Numbered from the stretch's first letter, positions 33,938 through 42,544 are shown. The stretch is DNA of 64,000 bases from Alphaproteobacteria bacterium (GCA_947473475.1 CANJBZ010000020.1:1-64000); one strand, 5' to 3'. The notes: generated from the letters alone by a model not told the origin. Numbers and translations: made by a program.

Positions 33938-33976
33938 GAAAAGGACCCGCTCCCTTTCGAGAGCAGGTCCCTTTTG
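33938..33976. terminator. Bidirectional terminator
   Basis: GGACCCGCTCCC and GAGAGCAGGTCCC form a stem with a TTTC loop. On the plus strand it is followed by TTTTG, on the minus strand by TTTTCTTTTC. It separates the convergent DUF4870-like and porin genes. Confidence 0.85.
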
Positions 33977-33994
33977 AAGGCGCGGTAAAACGGC

Positions 33995-34732
33995 TTACGG
34001 CAGCTTGAAGCCGACCGAGAACCAGAACTGATCGTCTGTCTCGGACGGGCCCGAAGAGACCTTGTAGGCGCCGTCCAGATCCGTGCTGGCATAGCCGACC
34101 GTGAGGGTATAGGCGTCGAACGTTGCGGCAAGGCTGACATTCCAGTCCGTGTAGCCCTTGATGATGGGGCTGACGGGATGTTCGATCTCGGTGCGGCCGA
34201 CATTGGCGCTGGCGGAAAGCCAGCTCGCGATCGGAATGGTCACGCCGCCGGTGTAGTACCATTGGGAATCGCTGAGGTTGACGTAATCCGGCGAATAGAA
34301 AACCTTACCGGCGACGGCGAACGGGCCGAAATTGTATGTGAGGCCGCCCCAAACTTCCTGCCAGTTGTAGTTCACGCCGTGAGGCGCGTTGGGATAGTTG
34401 TAGGTGATAAGGCCGACCGAATACTGGAACACGTCGGTGATGTTGCCGGTGTAGCTGCCGTAAAGGTCCAACTCCATCGGAGTGTCTTCGCCATTGACGT
34501 GGCCGAAGTCGATCGACGATGCCCAGGCGCCCACGGCGAAGCCAGGAGCAATCGCGCCCAAATCATAGTCGAGTCCGGCGGAAACCGCCGCCTGCCCGCC
34601 GCTCTGCGAAATGCCGCGGAAGAGATAGTTTGTCGTTACAGCGGCATTGGCGGACAATGGTGCGGAAACCGCAGGCGTGGCTAAGGCCACAGCCAGTCCG
34701 GCGGCGCCCAAAAGGATCGACAGTTTTTTCAT
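33995..34732 (-). CDS. TorF-family outer-membrane porin-like protein
   Basis: A 245-residue beta-barrel protein of the TIGR02001 (TorF) family. Signal peptide of about 23 residues (ALATPAVSA). The first strand LSANAAVTTNYLFRGISQSGG is the family hallmark. The rest alternates aromatic strands and turns and ends in the hydrophobic FSVGFKLP tail, a typical outer-membrane insertion signal with L-P. The ATG at 34732 follows GAGGGAAAGTAACT. Transport substrate unknown. It has a 447-bp upstream region with no gene. Confidence 0.85.
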   Translation of the reverse strand: MKKLSILLGAAGLAVALATPAVSAPLSANAAVTTNYLFRGISQSGGQAAVSAGLDYDLGAIAPGFAVGAWASSIDFGHVNGEDTPMELDLYGSYTGNITDVFQYSVGLITYNYPNAPHGVNYNWQEVWGGLTYNFGPFAVAGKVFYSPDYVNLSDSQWYYTGGVTIPIASWLSASANVGRTEIEHPVSPIIKGYTDWNVSLAATFDAYTLTVGYASTDLDGAYKVSSGPSETDDQFWFSVGFKLP

Positions 34733-35179
34733 AGTTACTTTCCCTCTTATCGCTTTCCCGCAGCGCATGGCGTCGCGAGTCTCGGTTTCAGCGGGCTGAC
34801 GAAGCACCCGCCGAAACGTCAGTGTCAGTTAGAAAAGTTTCCAGACAAAAAACAATCGTGCTGCAGTGCCGAAATGTGTCTTATATGCCACTAAGTCGTC
34901 TAAAATTTCGGCAACGCCCTCTTCCAGACACCGATAAGCCTATTCTTTGAGCACAGCATTGGCGCTTTTCTGAACAATGGCGCACCCATTGAGCGGGAGC
35001 AGCCGCCAAGCGCACCGGGGTTGGCGCAGCGCGACAAATTTCCGGGGAATAGCGGCGGCTTTCTCTCTCGAATTCATTTTCACGAAGCTATCGCCGTTCT
35101 ATATGGTCGCCATGATGATGAGGGCAGGGCGCGCCGCCATAGTTTTGCATGATCGCATTTGCCTGCGGGCTGCCGGTTT
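34733..35179. other. Intergenic region with no visible gene
   Basis: 447 bp between the divergent porin and phosphatase genes. It is AT-richer near 34830–34950, which is where the porin promoter should be. A 68-codon frame (34977–35183) exists but lacks a ribosome site and a recognisable protein. I see no riboswitch, tRNA or terminator here. Confidence 0.5.
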
Positions 35180-35797
35180 ATGACGCTGGTGCTCGATAGC
35201 CCGCGGCGCGAATCGACCGTCCGCGCACTCCGGCCCGCACGCATTATCCTGGTGCGGCACGGCAAACCCGCGATTCCCACAAACACGCGGACAAGTCATC
35301 TCGGTTTTCGGCGCTACATCGATGCCTATCAGGAATCGGGACTCGATCCGCAAAGCGCCCCGCCGGACGAGCTGCTCGATTTGGTTAAAGGCCTGGATGC
35401 CGTGTTCACGAGCGGATTTCCGCGTTCCAACGACAGCGCGCGCACGCTGCTTCCGGAGGCCGAAATCATTGCCGACCCGCTGTTCGCCGAAGCTCCGCTG
35501 GCGGCGCCGCGCATCCCACTGGTCAAAATGAAGGTGCCGGTTTGGGCCGTCATGGCCCGCATTCTCTGGCATGCGGGGTATCACCCCGAGATCGAAAATT
35601 ACCGGCGCGCGAAAATCCGCGCGGCACAGGCAGCGGACATCTTGCTGAGCCGGGCCGAAGCCAATGACGGCGTCGCCGTTCTGGTCGCGCACGGCTATTT
35701 CAACGCCATGATCGGGCGCGTGCTCACGAAGCGCGGCTTTTCCCGCACCGGCGCCCACCGCGTCCGCTTCTGGAACGCGGTGATCTACGACCGTTAG
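35180..35797 (+). CDS. Histidine phosphatase family protein
   Basis: A 205-residue protein of the phosphoglycerate-mutase-like superfamily. The catalytic RHG motif is ILVRHGKP near 27–34, and the second histidine is in VLVAHGYFNAMIG near 169. The middle is helical (RRAKIRAAQAADILL). Substrate unknown; a phosphatase rather than a mutase is likely because of the short insert. The stop TAG is the first base triplet of the repeat that follows. Confidence 0.82.
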   Translation: MTLVLDSPRRESTVRALRPARIILVRHGKPAIPTNTRTSHLGFRRYIDAYQESGLDPQSAPPDELLDLVKGLDAVFTSGFPRSNDSARTLLPEAEIIADPLFAEAPLAAPRIPLVKMKVPVWAVMARILWHAGYHPEIENYRRAKIRAAQAADILLSRAEANDGVAVLVAHGYFNAMIGRVLTKRGFSRTGAHRVRFWNAVIYDR

Positions 35798-35899
35798 AGC
35801 GCAATCCGACGAAGTGGACGCCGGTTCGCCGTTAGATTGCGCGGCAAACCAAGGAATCTAGAGCATGATCCGATTCATTTCGATCGGATCATGCTCTAG
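35795..35899. repeat. CTAG-ended two-hairpin repeat, copy 1
   Basis: The element begins TAGAGCGCAATCCG and ends GGATCATGCTCTAG. Its first half folds between GCGCAATC and GATTGCGC; its second half is a near-perfect stem CTAGAGCATGATCCGAT / ATCGGATCATGCTCTAG. Its first three bases are the stop codon of the phosphatase, and the nitroreductase stop lies one base beyond its end. Confidence 0.92.
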
Positions 35900-35900
35900 C

Positions 35901-36494
35901 CTAAAACCGCGTGGTAATCGCCTCGACCTTGGGGCGCGGACGGTCTTCCAGCGCATCGACGGGATGGCCGAGATAGATGAATCCGGCAACCCTCTCCGTC
36001 ACTTTCAGGCCCATCTTGTCCATTACCCGGGGATGGTAGGCGCACCATTCCGTAAGCCAATTGGCAACAAAGCCCATGGCGTGTGCGGCCGTGAGCATGT
36101 TCATGCAGACAGCGCCGGCCGAGAGCTCCTGTTCCCAGAGCGGAATGGGCATCTGCTCCCTCGTGCGGCTTACCACGGCAACAACCACGGGAGCGCGCAG
36201 AAACCGGTTGCGCTCCTGCGTAATGCGTTCGGCCGAAACATCCGGCGTGCCGGCAACCACTTCGGCCAGGATTGCACCCATTCGCGTGCGCCCCTCGCCT
36301 TCAAACACGATGAAGCGCCAGGGGGCCAGTTTCCCGTGATCGGGTACACGTATGCCCGCCGCGAGAATGCTGCGGAGCTGGTCAGGATCGGGACCGGGGC
36401 CCTTCATGGCCTTGGCAGAGCCGGAGCGGCGGCTCATGATCAAATCGAGTGCGTTTGGAACCGGAATATTCAGAGTAGCGGGATAATCAGACAT
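35901..36494 (-). CDS. Nitroreductase family protein
   Basis: A 197-residue FMN-dependent oxidoreductase. Features are the N-terminal MSRRSGSAKAM FMN loop, LAPWRFIVFEGEGR, the helix around LSAGAVCMNMLTAAHAMGF and the late GFIYLGHP loop. It may reduce nitroaromatics, quinones or flavin-type substrates. The ATG at 36494 begins MSDYPAT; a longer frame runs antisense to cysE and is discarded. It is divergent from cysE with a 186-bp shared upstream region. Confidence 0.87.
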   Translation of the reverse strand: MSDYPATLNIPVPNALDLIMSRRSGSAKAMKGPGPDPDQLRSILAAGIRVPDHGKLAPWRFIVFEGEGRTRMGAILAEVVAGTPDVSAERITQERNRFLRAPVVVAVVSRTREQMPIPLWEQELSAGAVCMNMLTAAHAMGFVANWLTEWCAYHPRVMDKMGLKVTERVAGFIYLGHPVDALEDRPRPKVEAITTRF

Positions 36495-36680
36495 AGGCGT
36501 TCCATGACAAGGGCGGCGTAGACGGGACCATACGGGACCCGCCGATGCTATGAAAGGCAAGATCGAGGCGCCGTGAACGCCTCCCCCATTGTTGGGCTTC
36601 GCCGTCCGCTCCTTTATGGTGGTGACATGGAACAGGCGCATACCCACATCGTTTTTGATGCTTCCTGACAGGACGTTCGC

Positions 36681-37514
36681 ATGAGCCGGGATACGAACAC
36701 CCGAATCGCCGAAAAGGTCGCAAGCTGCGACCCCATCTGGACCGCGCTGCGCGCGCAGGCCCAGCAGCTTGCCGAATCCGAGCCGGAGCTTTCGAGCTTC
36801 GCGCACGCGACCATTTTGAAGCACGACCGCCTCGAAGAAGCGATTTCCTACCATCTGGCCAAGAAGATCGGCGGCGAAGACCTGTCGCCGATGCAGGTCC
36901 ATGAAATCTTCGAGGAGGCGTTCGCGGCGGACCCGGCGATCGCCGGCGCGGTCAGGGCCGACCTTTCGGCGATCTATGAGCGCGACCCGGCCTGCCATTC
37001 CTATCTGCAGGCCTTTCTGTTCTTCAAAGGGTTTCACTCGCTCGAAAGCCACAGGATAGCGCACTGGCTCTGGAAAGGCGGCCGTCATTGGCTGGCGTAT
37101 TTTTTCCAGAATCGCGTTTCGGACCTCTTCGCGGTCGACATCCATCCGGCGGCGCCTTTCGGGCGCGGCATCTTCATCGACCATGGCACGGGAATCGTTA
37201 TCGGTGAGACCGCCGTCATCGATGACGACGTCTCGATGCTGCACGGTGTGAACCTCGGAGGTACGGGTAAGGAAAGCGGCGACCGCCATCCCAAGGTGCG
37301 GCGCGGCGTTCTGCTCGGAGCGGGCGCAAAGGTTCTGGGCAATATCGAGATCGGCGAATACAGCCGTGTCGGTTCGGGCAGCGTGGTGCTGAAGCCTGTG
37401 CCGCCGCGCACGACGGTTGCGGGCGTTCCGGCGCGCGTCATCGGCAAAGCGGGCTCGGAACGGCCATCCCAAGACATGGATCAATCCCTGCGGGAGTGCG
37501 ACCTTTCCGGTTAG
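36681..37514 (+). CDS. cysE: Serine O-acetyltransferase
   Basis: A 277-residue enzyme that acetylates L-serine with acetyl-CoA, the first step of cysteine synthesis. An N-terminal helical domain (residues 1–140) precedes left-handed beta-helix hexapeptide repeats with DIHPAAPFGRGIFIDHGTGIVIGET and GGTGKESGDRHPKV (His active site). The C-terminal tail ends in PSQDMDQSLRECDLSG rather than the usual ...I, which normally docks into cysteine synthase CysK. The stop TAG is the start of the next repeat copy, which may have trimmed or changed the tail. Confidence 0.93.
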   Translation: MSRDTNTRIAEKVASCDPIWTALRAQAQQLAESEPELSSFAHATILKHDRLEEAISYHLAKKIGGEDLSPMQVHEIFEEAFAADPAIAGAVRADLSAIYERDPACHSYLQAFLFFKGFHSLESHRIAHWLWKGGRHWLAYFFQNRVSDLFAVDIHPAAPFGRGIFIDHGTGIVIGETAVIDDDVSMLHGVNLGGTGKESGDRHPKVRRGVLLGAGAKVLGNIEIGEYSRVGSGSVVLKPVPPRTTVAGVPARVIGKAGSERPSQDMDQSLRECDLSG

Positions 37515-37616
37515 AGCGCAATCCGGCGAAGTGGACGCCGGTTCGCCGTTAGATTGCGCGACAAACCTGGAAATCTAGAGCATGATCTGATTCAATCTGA
37601 TCAGATCATGCTCTAG
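37512..37616. repeat. CTAG-ended two-hairpin repeat, copy 2
   Basis: Starts TAGAGCGCAATCCGGCGAAG and ends ATCAGATCATGCTCTAG, same orientation as copy 1. As in copy 1, its first three bases form the stop codon of the preceding gene, here cysE. It differs from copy 1 at about ten positions, including paired changes in the second stem. Confidence 0.92.
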
Positions 37617-37747
37617 TCTCAAACGCTTGACCGATCCGCGTTCGCATGCGACGTGACCATCGGATCCTAAACCGGCGCCCCTAAGACGGTTCCAGTTTTG
37701 GTTCGAAACGAACGGCAATGAATTCCGGACAGTAGGGAGCGAAGCTT

Positions 37748-37975
37748 TTGACCCGCGGTGAAATCTGGCGCATCGAAAAATATCTGCGGAACCTGTTCCG
37801 GCTCGACACGATCACGCTTTTGGAACGGCCTCAGTCGGATTCCGTTGAGGTGCATGTCGCCGGTGAATTTATCGGCCTCATATTCAAAGATGACGAAGAC
37901 GGCGACATTTCCTACGCTTTCAATATGTCCATTCTGGAAATGGATTTGCCGCCTCCCCCTGCCTCGCGCGGGTAA
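37748..37975 (+). CDS. DUF3126 family protein
   Basis: A 75-residue protein of the alphaproteobacterial DUF3126 family. The whole chain fits: LRNLFRLDTITLLERPQ, VEVHVAGEFIGLIFKDDEDGD and YAFNMSILEMDLP. Function unknown. It is often next to cysE in alphaproteobacteria, and here lies 130 nt beyond a repeat from it. TTG at 37748 is the likely start, with AGGGAG 8 nt upstream. Confidence 0.85.
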   Translation: MTRGEIWRIEKYLRNLFRLDTITLLERPQSDSVEVHVAGEFIGLIFKDDEDGDISYAFNMSILEMDLPPPPASRG

Positions 37976-38118
37976 GCACAGGCGTATCGTTCGCGCGGGC
38001 GCGGGTTAAGCCGGGGCATGAGAACTGTCCACGCGGCGTCATCCGCCATACGATGCTTGCTTGATACGCGAATGCATCTGCCCATATATTGACCGTAAAA
38101 TAGGTCAGTGGAGCGGGC

Positions 38119-38550
38119 GTGACCCAGTCAGCAAAGACAACAACACTCGGCACTCGACGTGTCCGCAAGCTCGACCGTCCTAGCGCCACCAGTCGTTTTT
38201 CGATGGCAAGTCTGATGGACGAGAACGGCGCCGTCAAAGTGGATGACGTCGCCGAAGTCTTCCACATGTCCAAGGCTCAGTTGGCGGATACAGCCGGATT
38301 AGCGCGCGAGGTCTTCCAGAAGGCCAGCCGTCGTGGAAGCGCGAAGGTGGTGAGACGTGTGCTCGAGATGGTGGAGATCATCAATCTCGTCCAGGGCTGG
38401 GCGGGTGGAGCGGCGCAGGCGATGGCGTGGTATCGCGCTGAGCCAATCCCTGCCTTTGGCGGGCGCACGGCCGAAGCACTGGTCAAGTCCGGCAACGCCA
38501 CGGCGGTTCGCGATTATGTCGATCACCTCGCGACCGGCGGATATGCTTGA
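38119..38550 (+). CDS. Xre/MbcA/ParS-type antitoxin
   Basis: A 143-residue antitoxin. The N-terminal half is an HTH-like region (VDDVAEVFHMSKAQLADTAGL), and the C-terminal half is the MbcA/ParS/Xre toxin-binding domain (AWYRAEPIPAFGGRTAEALVKSGNATAVRDYV). It should neutralise the adjacent RES toxin and repress the operon. GTG at 38119 is the likely start, with GGAG upstream. The stop overlaps the toxin's TTG start by 4 nt. Confidence 0.9.
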   Translation: MTQSAKTTTLGTRRVRKLDRPSATSRFSMASLMDENGAVKVDDVAEVFHMSKAQLADTAGLAREVFQKASRRGSAKVVRRVLEMVEIINLVQGWAGGAAQAMAWYRAEPIPAFGGRTAEALVKSGNATAVRDYVDHLATGGYA

Positions 38551-39065
38551 GGTTCAAGGGCGAGTGCTTCCGGGCGCATGATCCCAACTGGGCCTGGAGC
38601 CCGCTTTCGGGCGCAGGCGCCGCGCTCAGGGGCCGGCGGTTCAACTGGCCAGGGCTGGACGCGCTCTATCTTTCACTCAGCTACCACACCGTGTTCCGCG
38701 AAGTATCGGGCGGATTTGCGCATCGCCTGACGCCATACGTGCTGTGCAGCTATGATGTGGATTGCGAAGACGTCGCCGATCTGCGGACCGGCTCGGGCCG
38801 GGCTGCCCTGGGTGTCGATCACAGCGCTCTCGCCTGTGCATGGGGTGATGCGCTGATCGCGGGGCGGAAACCGGAATCCTGGACCGTCGTCAGGCGTTTG
38901 ATCGCCGATGGCCATGCGGGAGTGCTGGTTCCGAGCTTCGCGAACGGTGCGACAGCCGATGATCAAAACCTCGTACTGTGGCGCTGGGGGCCGGATCTTC
39001 CGCACAAGGTCACGGTGTATGATCCGACCGGTAAGCTTCCCAAGAACCAGCTATCCTGGATGTAA
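38547..39065 (+). CDS. RES-domain toxin
   Basis: A 172-residue RES-family toxin, in characterised relatives an NAD+-degrading enzyme. Typical parts are the N-terminal CFRAHDPNWAWSPLSGAGAALRGRRFNWPG, with the conserved R-F-N, and the LYLSLSYHTVFREV block with the conserved Arg/Glu. The C-terminal segment GVLVPSFANG...NLVLWRWG also matches. The TTG start overlaps the antitoxin stop. Together they form a type II RES–Xre toxin–antitoxin module. Confidence 0.88.
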   Translation: MRFKGECFRAHDPNWAWSPLSGAGAALRGRRFNWPGLDALYLSLSYHTVFREVSGGFAHRLTPYVLCSYDVDCEDVADLRTGSGRAALGVDHSALACAWGDALIAGRKPESWTVVRRLIADGHAGVLVPSFANGATADDQNLVLWRWGPDLPHKVTVYDPTGKLPKNQLSWM

Positions 39066-39105
39066 TGCGACCACTGAATACCAAGCAAGATAACACTGCG
39101 CCGCG

Positions 39106-39211
39106 CTAGAGCGTGATCCGATCAAACGGAATCGGATCATGCTCTAGATTCCTTAGTTTGGCGCGCAATCTAACGACGAACCGGCGTCCACTTCGTCGGA
39201 TTGCGCTCTAG
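39106..39211. repeat. CTAG-ended two-hairpin repeat, copy 3 (inverted)
   Basis: Reads CTAGAGCGTGATCCGATC...GCAATCTAACG...TTGCGCTCTAG, the reverse orientation of copies 1 and 2. It lies between the RES toxin stop and the next minus-strand gene, 40 nt after the toxin stop, not at a stop codon. Confidence 0.9.
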
Positions 39212-39229
39212 CGTCACATTGTCCATCCA

Positions 39230-39946
39230 TCATTCTTGGGAGGAAAATGCGGCCAGCCGCGTGCGAATGCCGGCGTCGATCTTGCGCCAATCGCTCAAAT
39301 GCGCCCGCTTGAACCGGTAACTGAGTGAAAGCCCGTCACCGGCCGGCAGGTCGCGCATGCAGCTGGGCGATACGATCTCCGCCGCGATCTTGGCGCATAG
39401 AAACATCACCGGGCCGGTGTCCGTCGTTCCGGCGAACAGATCCTGGTCGTGATATCCGGAATCGGCGCGGAAGCCATATTGCTTCAGCCCATATGGGCCC
39501 GGCTTGCCTTTCGGATCGTCCAACTGGGTACTGTAGACGCGCTCGAACCGCTCCTGCTCCGGCAACAATTGTGTGCCGCTTTTGAGCACAATATGAACCA
39601 CGCGCGAGTCCGGCGCGTTGGAGGTGAGATCGGGCGCCGCGCCCAGCGTGTAGCCTTGCAGTTCGGGCAGGATGGCGATCAAGCCGATTTCGTTCATCGC
39701 TCCGCCGCGCCGCGCGCTTGCCAACAGAATGTAATTGGCGGGAATGCGCAGCCGCTTGGCGCCGACAGAAAGATCAATCGTCCGCGTGGCGTCCGTGGGG
39801 GCCGGCTCTTCCTGCCCGCGGCCTGGGCCGGCAGGGGAAAAGTAATAGGCGAGCACCAGAGCCGATAGACAGGCCGTCCCGAAAAAGACGACAAGAGGGA
39901 TCAGCCAACCTGAGCGCCGCTTCGTAAGCCCGGTGAATGGATTCAT
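39230..39946 (-). CDS. Membrane-anchored protein of unknown function
   Basis: A 238-residue protein. A short N-terminal basic segment and one transmembrane helix (LIPLVVFFGTACLSALVLAYYF, about 14–36) are followed by a Pro/Gly linker and a periplasmic domain of about 190 residues. That domain contains the paired cysteines FLCAKIAAEIVSPSCMRDLPAG and an R-I-P-A-N-Y strand. I do not recognise the family. The start at 39946 is chosen by the TM-proximal ATG; one four codons upstream is possible. Confidence 0.65.
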   Translation of the reverse strand: MNPFTGLTKRRSGWLIPLVVFFGTACLSALVLAYYFSPAGPGRGQEEPAPTDATRTIDLSVGAKRLRIPANYILLASARRGGAMNEIGLIAILPELQGYTLGAAPDLTSNAPDSRVVHIVLKSGTQLLPEQERFERVYSTQLDDPKGKPGPYGLKQYGFRADSGYHDQDLFAGTTDTGPVMFLCAKIAAEIVSPSCMRDLPAGDGLSLSYRFKRAHLSDWRKIDAGIRTRLAAFSSQE

Positions 39947-40094
39947 TGCACGGCTCATTCTGCTCCATAGCCTTGGCCCCGGAAGAGACGCAACCCTCGC
40001 CGGTCCAGCGTTACTGATCCAATACGGTACAGAATTGAGGCAAATAGCGGGCACGGTCCCTGCAGCACTCCTCCCATCCTCGGAGGGGCCGTTC

Positions 40095-40400
40095 ATGCAT
40101 TCGTTGTGGTTGCTGTCTTTTTCGATCGCTTCCGGTTTCACCGGCTCGGCCATCGTCGCGAATATTTACCGTATTGTCCAAGCTGCCCAGGCGCGCGCCA
40201 GCACCGAAAGTTTTCGCGAGCGCACGATCCGCTCTGTGGTTCTCGTCTTTGCCGGACCGAGTTTACTGTTCGACAATGCGATGCGCGGCTTTCGCGCCAA
40301 GACCTGGCACCCCGTAACCTTCTGGCTGGCCACCGCCGCGGTTCTGTATTGGAGCCTGGCTTTGGGGCTGCTTGTCCTGCAAGTTGCGGTGCACCTTTAA
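40095..40400 (+). CDS. Small three-helix membrane protein
   Basis: A 101-residue protein. Hydrophobic stretches at about 3–23, 45–60 and 75–98 suggest three membrane helices, with an arginine-rich loop (ARASTESFRERTIRS) between the first two. GGAGGGG lies 7 nt before the ATG. I do not recognise it. Divergent from the membrane-anchored protein at 39230 and upstream of a methyltransferase on the same strand. Confidence 0.65.
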   Translation: MHSLWLLSFSIASGFTGSAIVANIYRIVQAAQARASTESFRERTIRSVVLVFAGPSLLFDNAMRGFRAKTWHPVTFWLATAAVLYWSLALGLLVLQVAVHL

Positions 40401-40457
40401 GCTGGCATTATTAGGTCGCAGCCCTGATAAAGTGCTGAGGGCGGAGGAACGGGGACG

Positions 40458-41072
40458 ATGGAAAAGCAGCGCGTTTTGTATGTCGGCTGCGGGTGGGACC
40501 AGCAAGCGCATCCGATTTTCAAGGACTGGGATCTCGTACGGCTTGACGTCGACCCGAGCGTAAAGCCCGACGTCGTCGCCTCCATGACGCAGATGCGCCC
40601 CGTCGCGACGGCCAGCATGGACGCCGTCTACAGCCGCCACAATCTCGAACATCTGGAATACCACGAGGTCGCGCTCGCATTGGCCGAATTCCGCCGCGTG
40701 CTAAAGCCCGGCGGCTTTGCGCTGATTATCGTGCCGGACATGCTGACGGTGGCCGAACTCGTTGTTCAGGGAAAGCTCGAGGAAGTCATTGGCATCAGTC
40801 CCGCCGGTCCGATTGCGCCGATCGATATGATGTACGGTTTCCGGCCCGCGCTCAAACAGGGCAAATATTATATGGCCCATCGCATGGGTTTCACGCAGCG
40901 GACCTTGACGCAGCATATCGTGTCGGCCGGGTTCTATGCGGGCGTCGTCCGCACGACCGGCACACGCGAATTGTGGGCCGAGGCGCGCACCGAAAAGGGC
41001 AAGCCCGACTATCTGGCGAAGCTGTTCCCGAAAGCCGGGCCGCCTATTCCGGTTTCCAGTTTAACCGTCTAG
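40458..41072 (+). CDS. Class I SAM-dependent methyltransferase
   Basis: A 204-residue protein with motif I VLYVGCGWDQQAH and the Methyltransf_11-like block YSRHNLEHLEYHEVALALAEFRRVLKPGG. Target unknown; the plain layout allows small molecules or proteins. Its TAG stop and the stop of the convergent phoH-like gene overlap within CTAG at 41069–41072. Confidence 0.82.
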   Translation: MEKQRVLYVGCGWDQQAHPIFKDWDLVRLDVDPSVKPDVVASMTQMRPVATASMDAVYSRHNLEHLEYHEVALALAEFRRVLKPGGFALIIVPDMLTVAELVVQGKLEEVIGISPAGPIAPIDMMYGFRPALKQGKYYMAHRMGFTQRTLTQHIVSAGFYAGVVRTTGTRELWAEARTEKGKPDYLAKLFPKAGPPIPVSSLTV

Positions 41073-41821
41073 AGGACTCCGAGCATTTCGGCGACCAGCG
41101 GGTGACGGACAATATCGGCCTCGCCGAGCCGGACGACGGCGATGGTGGGCACCCGCTCAAGCCGCTCCGCAATGTCGCGTAAGCCCGAAAAGCCCGGCAG
41201 TAAATCCGTTTGATCGGGATCGCCGGTCAGCACCATGGTCGAACGCCAACCGAGCCGCGTGAGCAGCATCTTGATCTGCGTGTAGGTGCAATTTTGCGCC
41301 TCATCGATCACGACGAAACAATCGTTGAGCGTGCGCCCGCGCATGTATGCGACCGGCGCGATTTCGATGATGCCTTCGGCCAGCAGCGTCTTCAGCCTCT
41401 TCGTCCCAAGCCGCTCGGTCAGTGCGTCGTAGAGCGGGCGCAGATAAGGCGCGAGCTTCTCGTTGATGTCGCCGGGAAGAAAGCCCAGGCTTTCACCCGC
41501 CTCGACCGCGGGGCGCGACAGCACAATGCGCGATACGCGTCCGGCATCCAGTGCATCGACGGCCTTAGCGATAGCGAGATAGGTCTTGCCGGTGCCGGCA
41601 GGGCCGAGCGCCAAGACAACGGATCGCTCATCAATCGCATCGAGAAGGGCTTGTTGCAGCGGGCTCATGGCCCGCACGTTTTTCACGTATTTGCGGTCGC
41701 GGACTTCGCTCTCAAGCGGCGTCCAACCCGTAGCGGGCGGGTATAGGGTGTGTACTTTCGCTATGTCCTCATGGCTCCGATCCCGCATTTTATCCCGCGC
41801 GACACGTCTGGCCATGAGCAC
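41069..41821 (-). CDS. PhoH family P-loop ATPase
   Basis: A 250-residue PhoH-like ATPase. Walker A is LGPAGTGKTYLA near 82–93, and the Walker B region is FVVIDEAQNCTYTQIKML. Other blocks include AVEAGESLGFLPGDINEKLAPYLRPL and LTGDPDQTDL. PhoH proteins are linked to RNA metabolism and phosphate response, with mechanism unclear. It lacks the N-terminal KH-like region of the longer type. In alphaproteobacteria phoH often has ybeY next to it; not here. Confidence 0.87.
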   Translation of the reverse strand: MLMARRVARDKMRDRSHEDIAKVHTLYPPATGWTPLESEVRDRKYVKNVRAMSPLQQALLDAIDERSVVLALGPAGTGKTYLAIAKAVDALDAGRVSRIVLSRPAVEAGESLGFLPGDINEKLAPYLRPLYDALTERLGTKRLKTLLAEGIIEIAPVAYMRGRTLNDCFVVIDEAQNCTYTQIKMLLTRLGWRSTMVLTGDPDQTDLLPGFSGLRDIAERLERVPTIAVVRLGEADIVRHPLVAEMLGVL

Positions 41822-41976
41822 CTCCGTTTGCGACTCAACGTAAGCGAATCAAAGCGTAGCGCGTTTGCCGGGGCTCGTCCCCCCGTTCGCAAAATATTCG
41901 CAATCACGAAATCACCGCTCTTGTTTCAAACGGCGCGTGCGATGTCTTATGCGAACAGCATCGTATGGAGAAAACT

Positions 41977-42504
41977 ATGCCGCTTTATGCGCTCGACGAT
42001 TGGCGTCCCGAATTGCCGCCCGAAGGCCAATATTGGATTGCGCCGAATGCTTCCCTGATCGGCCGCGTGCGTCTCGCCCCCGGCGCCAGCGTGTGGTTCG
42101 GCAGCGTCATTCGCGGCGACAACGATTGGATATCGATCGGCGAGCGCACGAATATTCAGGACCTGTGTACGCTGCATACCGACCCCGGTATTCCCCTGAC
42201 ATTGGGCGCCAATGTCTCCGTCGGTCACGGAGCGATCATTCACGGTGCGACGGTGGGCGACAACACCATTGTCGGCATGGGCGCGACGCTGCTCAACCGC
42301 TGCAAGATCGGAAAGAATTCCATTGTCGGCGCGAACGCGCTGGTCCCCGAAGGAAAAGAATTCCCCGACAACTCCCTCATCGTCGGCATGCCCGGAAAAG
42401 CAATCCGCACAATGGGCGAGGCAGACGTCGCCATGCTCCTGATGAACGCCGAAATTTATTTCCAACGCTGGCAGCGCTACGTCGTCGAGATGAAGGAAGT
42501 TTGA
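41977..42504 (+). CDS. Gamma-carbonic-anhydrase-like hexapeptide protein
   Basis: A 175-residue left-handed beta-helix protein of the gamma-carbonic anhydrase family. Zinc-ligand histidines appear as TLHTDP, SVGHGAIIHG, with the repeats IVGMGATLLNRCKIGKN and IVGANALVPEG. Bacterial members may bind zinc without strong carbonic anhydrase activity. I prefer the ATG at 41977 (GGAG 7 nt upstream) over 41965. A repeat element follows about 40 nt downstream. Confidence 0.87.
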   Translation: MPLYALDDWRPELPPEGQYWIAPNASLIGRVRLAPGASVWFGSVIRGDNDWISIGERTNIQDLCTLHTDPGIPLTLGANVSVGHGAIIHGATVGDNTIVGMGATLLNRCKIGKNSIVGANALVPEGKEFPDNSLIVGMPGKAIRTMGEADVAMLLMNAEIYFQRWQRYVVEMKEV

Positions 42505-42544
42505 TCGCGCTCTGTGCACCGGCATTTGCCCGCACGAACAATTT

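Noticed and set aside
34977-35183. 68-codon frame between the porin and phosphatase genes
   Set aside because: No ribosome site, odd composition and no match to a known domain; treated as intergenic.
36495-37484. N-terminal extension of the nitroreductase frame
   Set aside because: The extension is antisense to cysE. The nitroreductase begins at the ATG at 36494.
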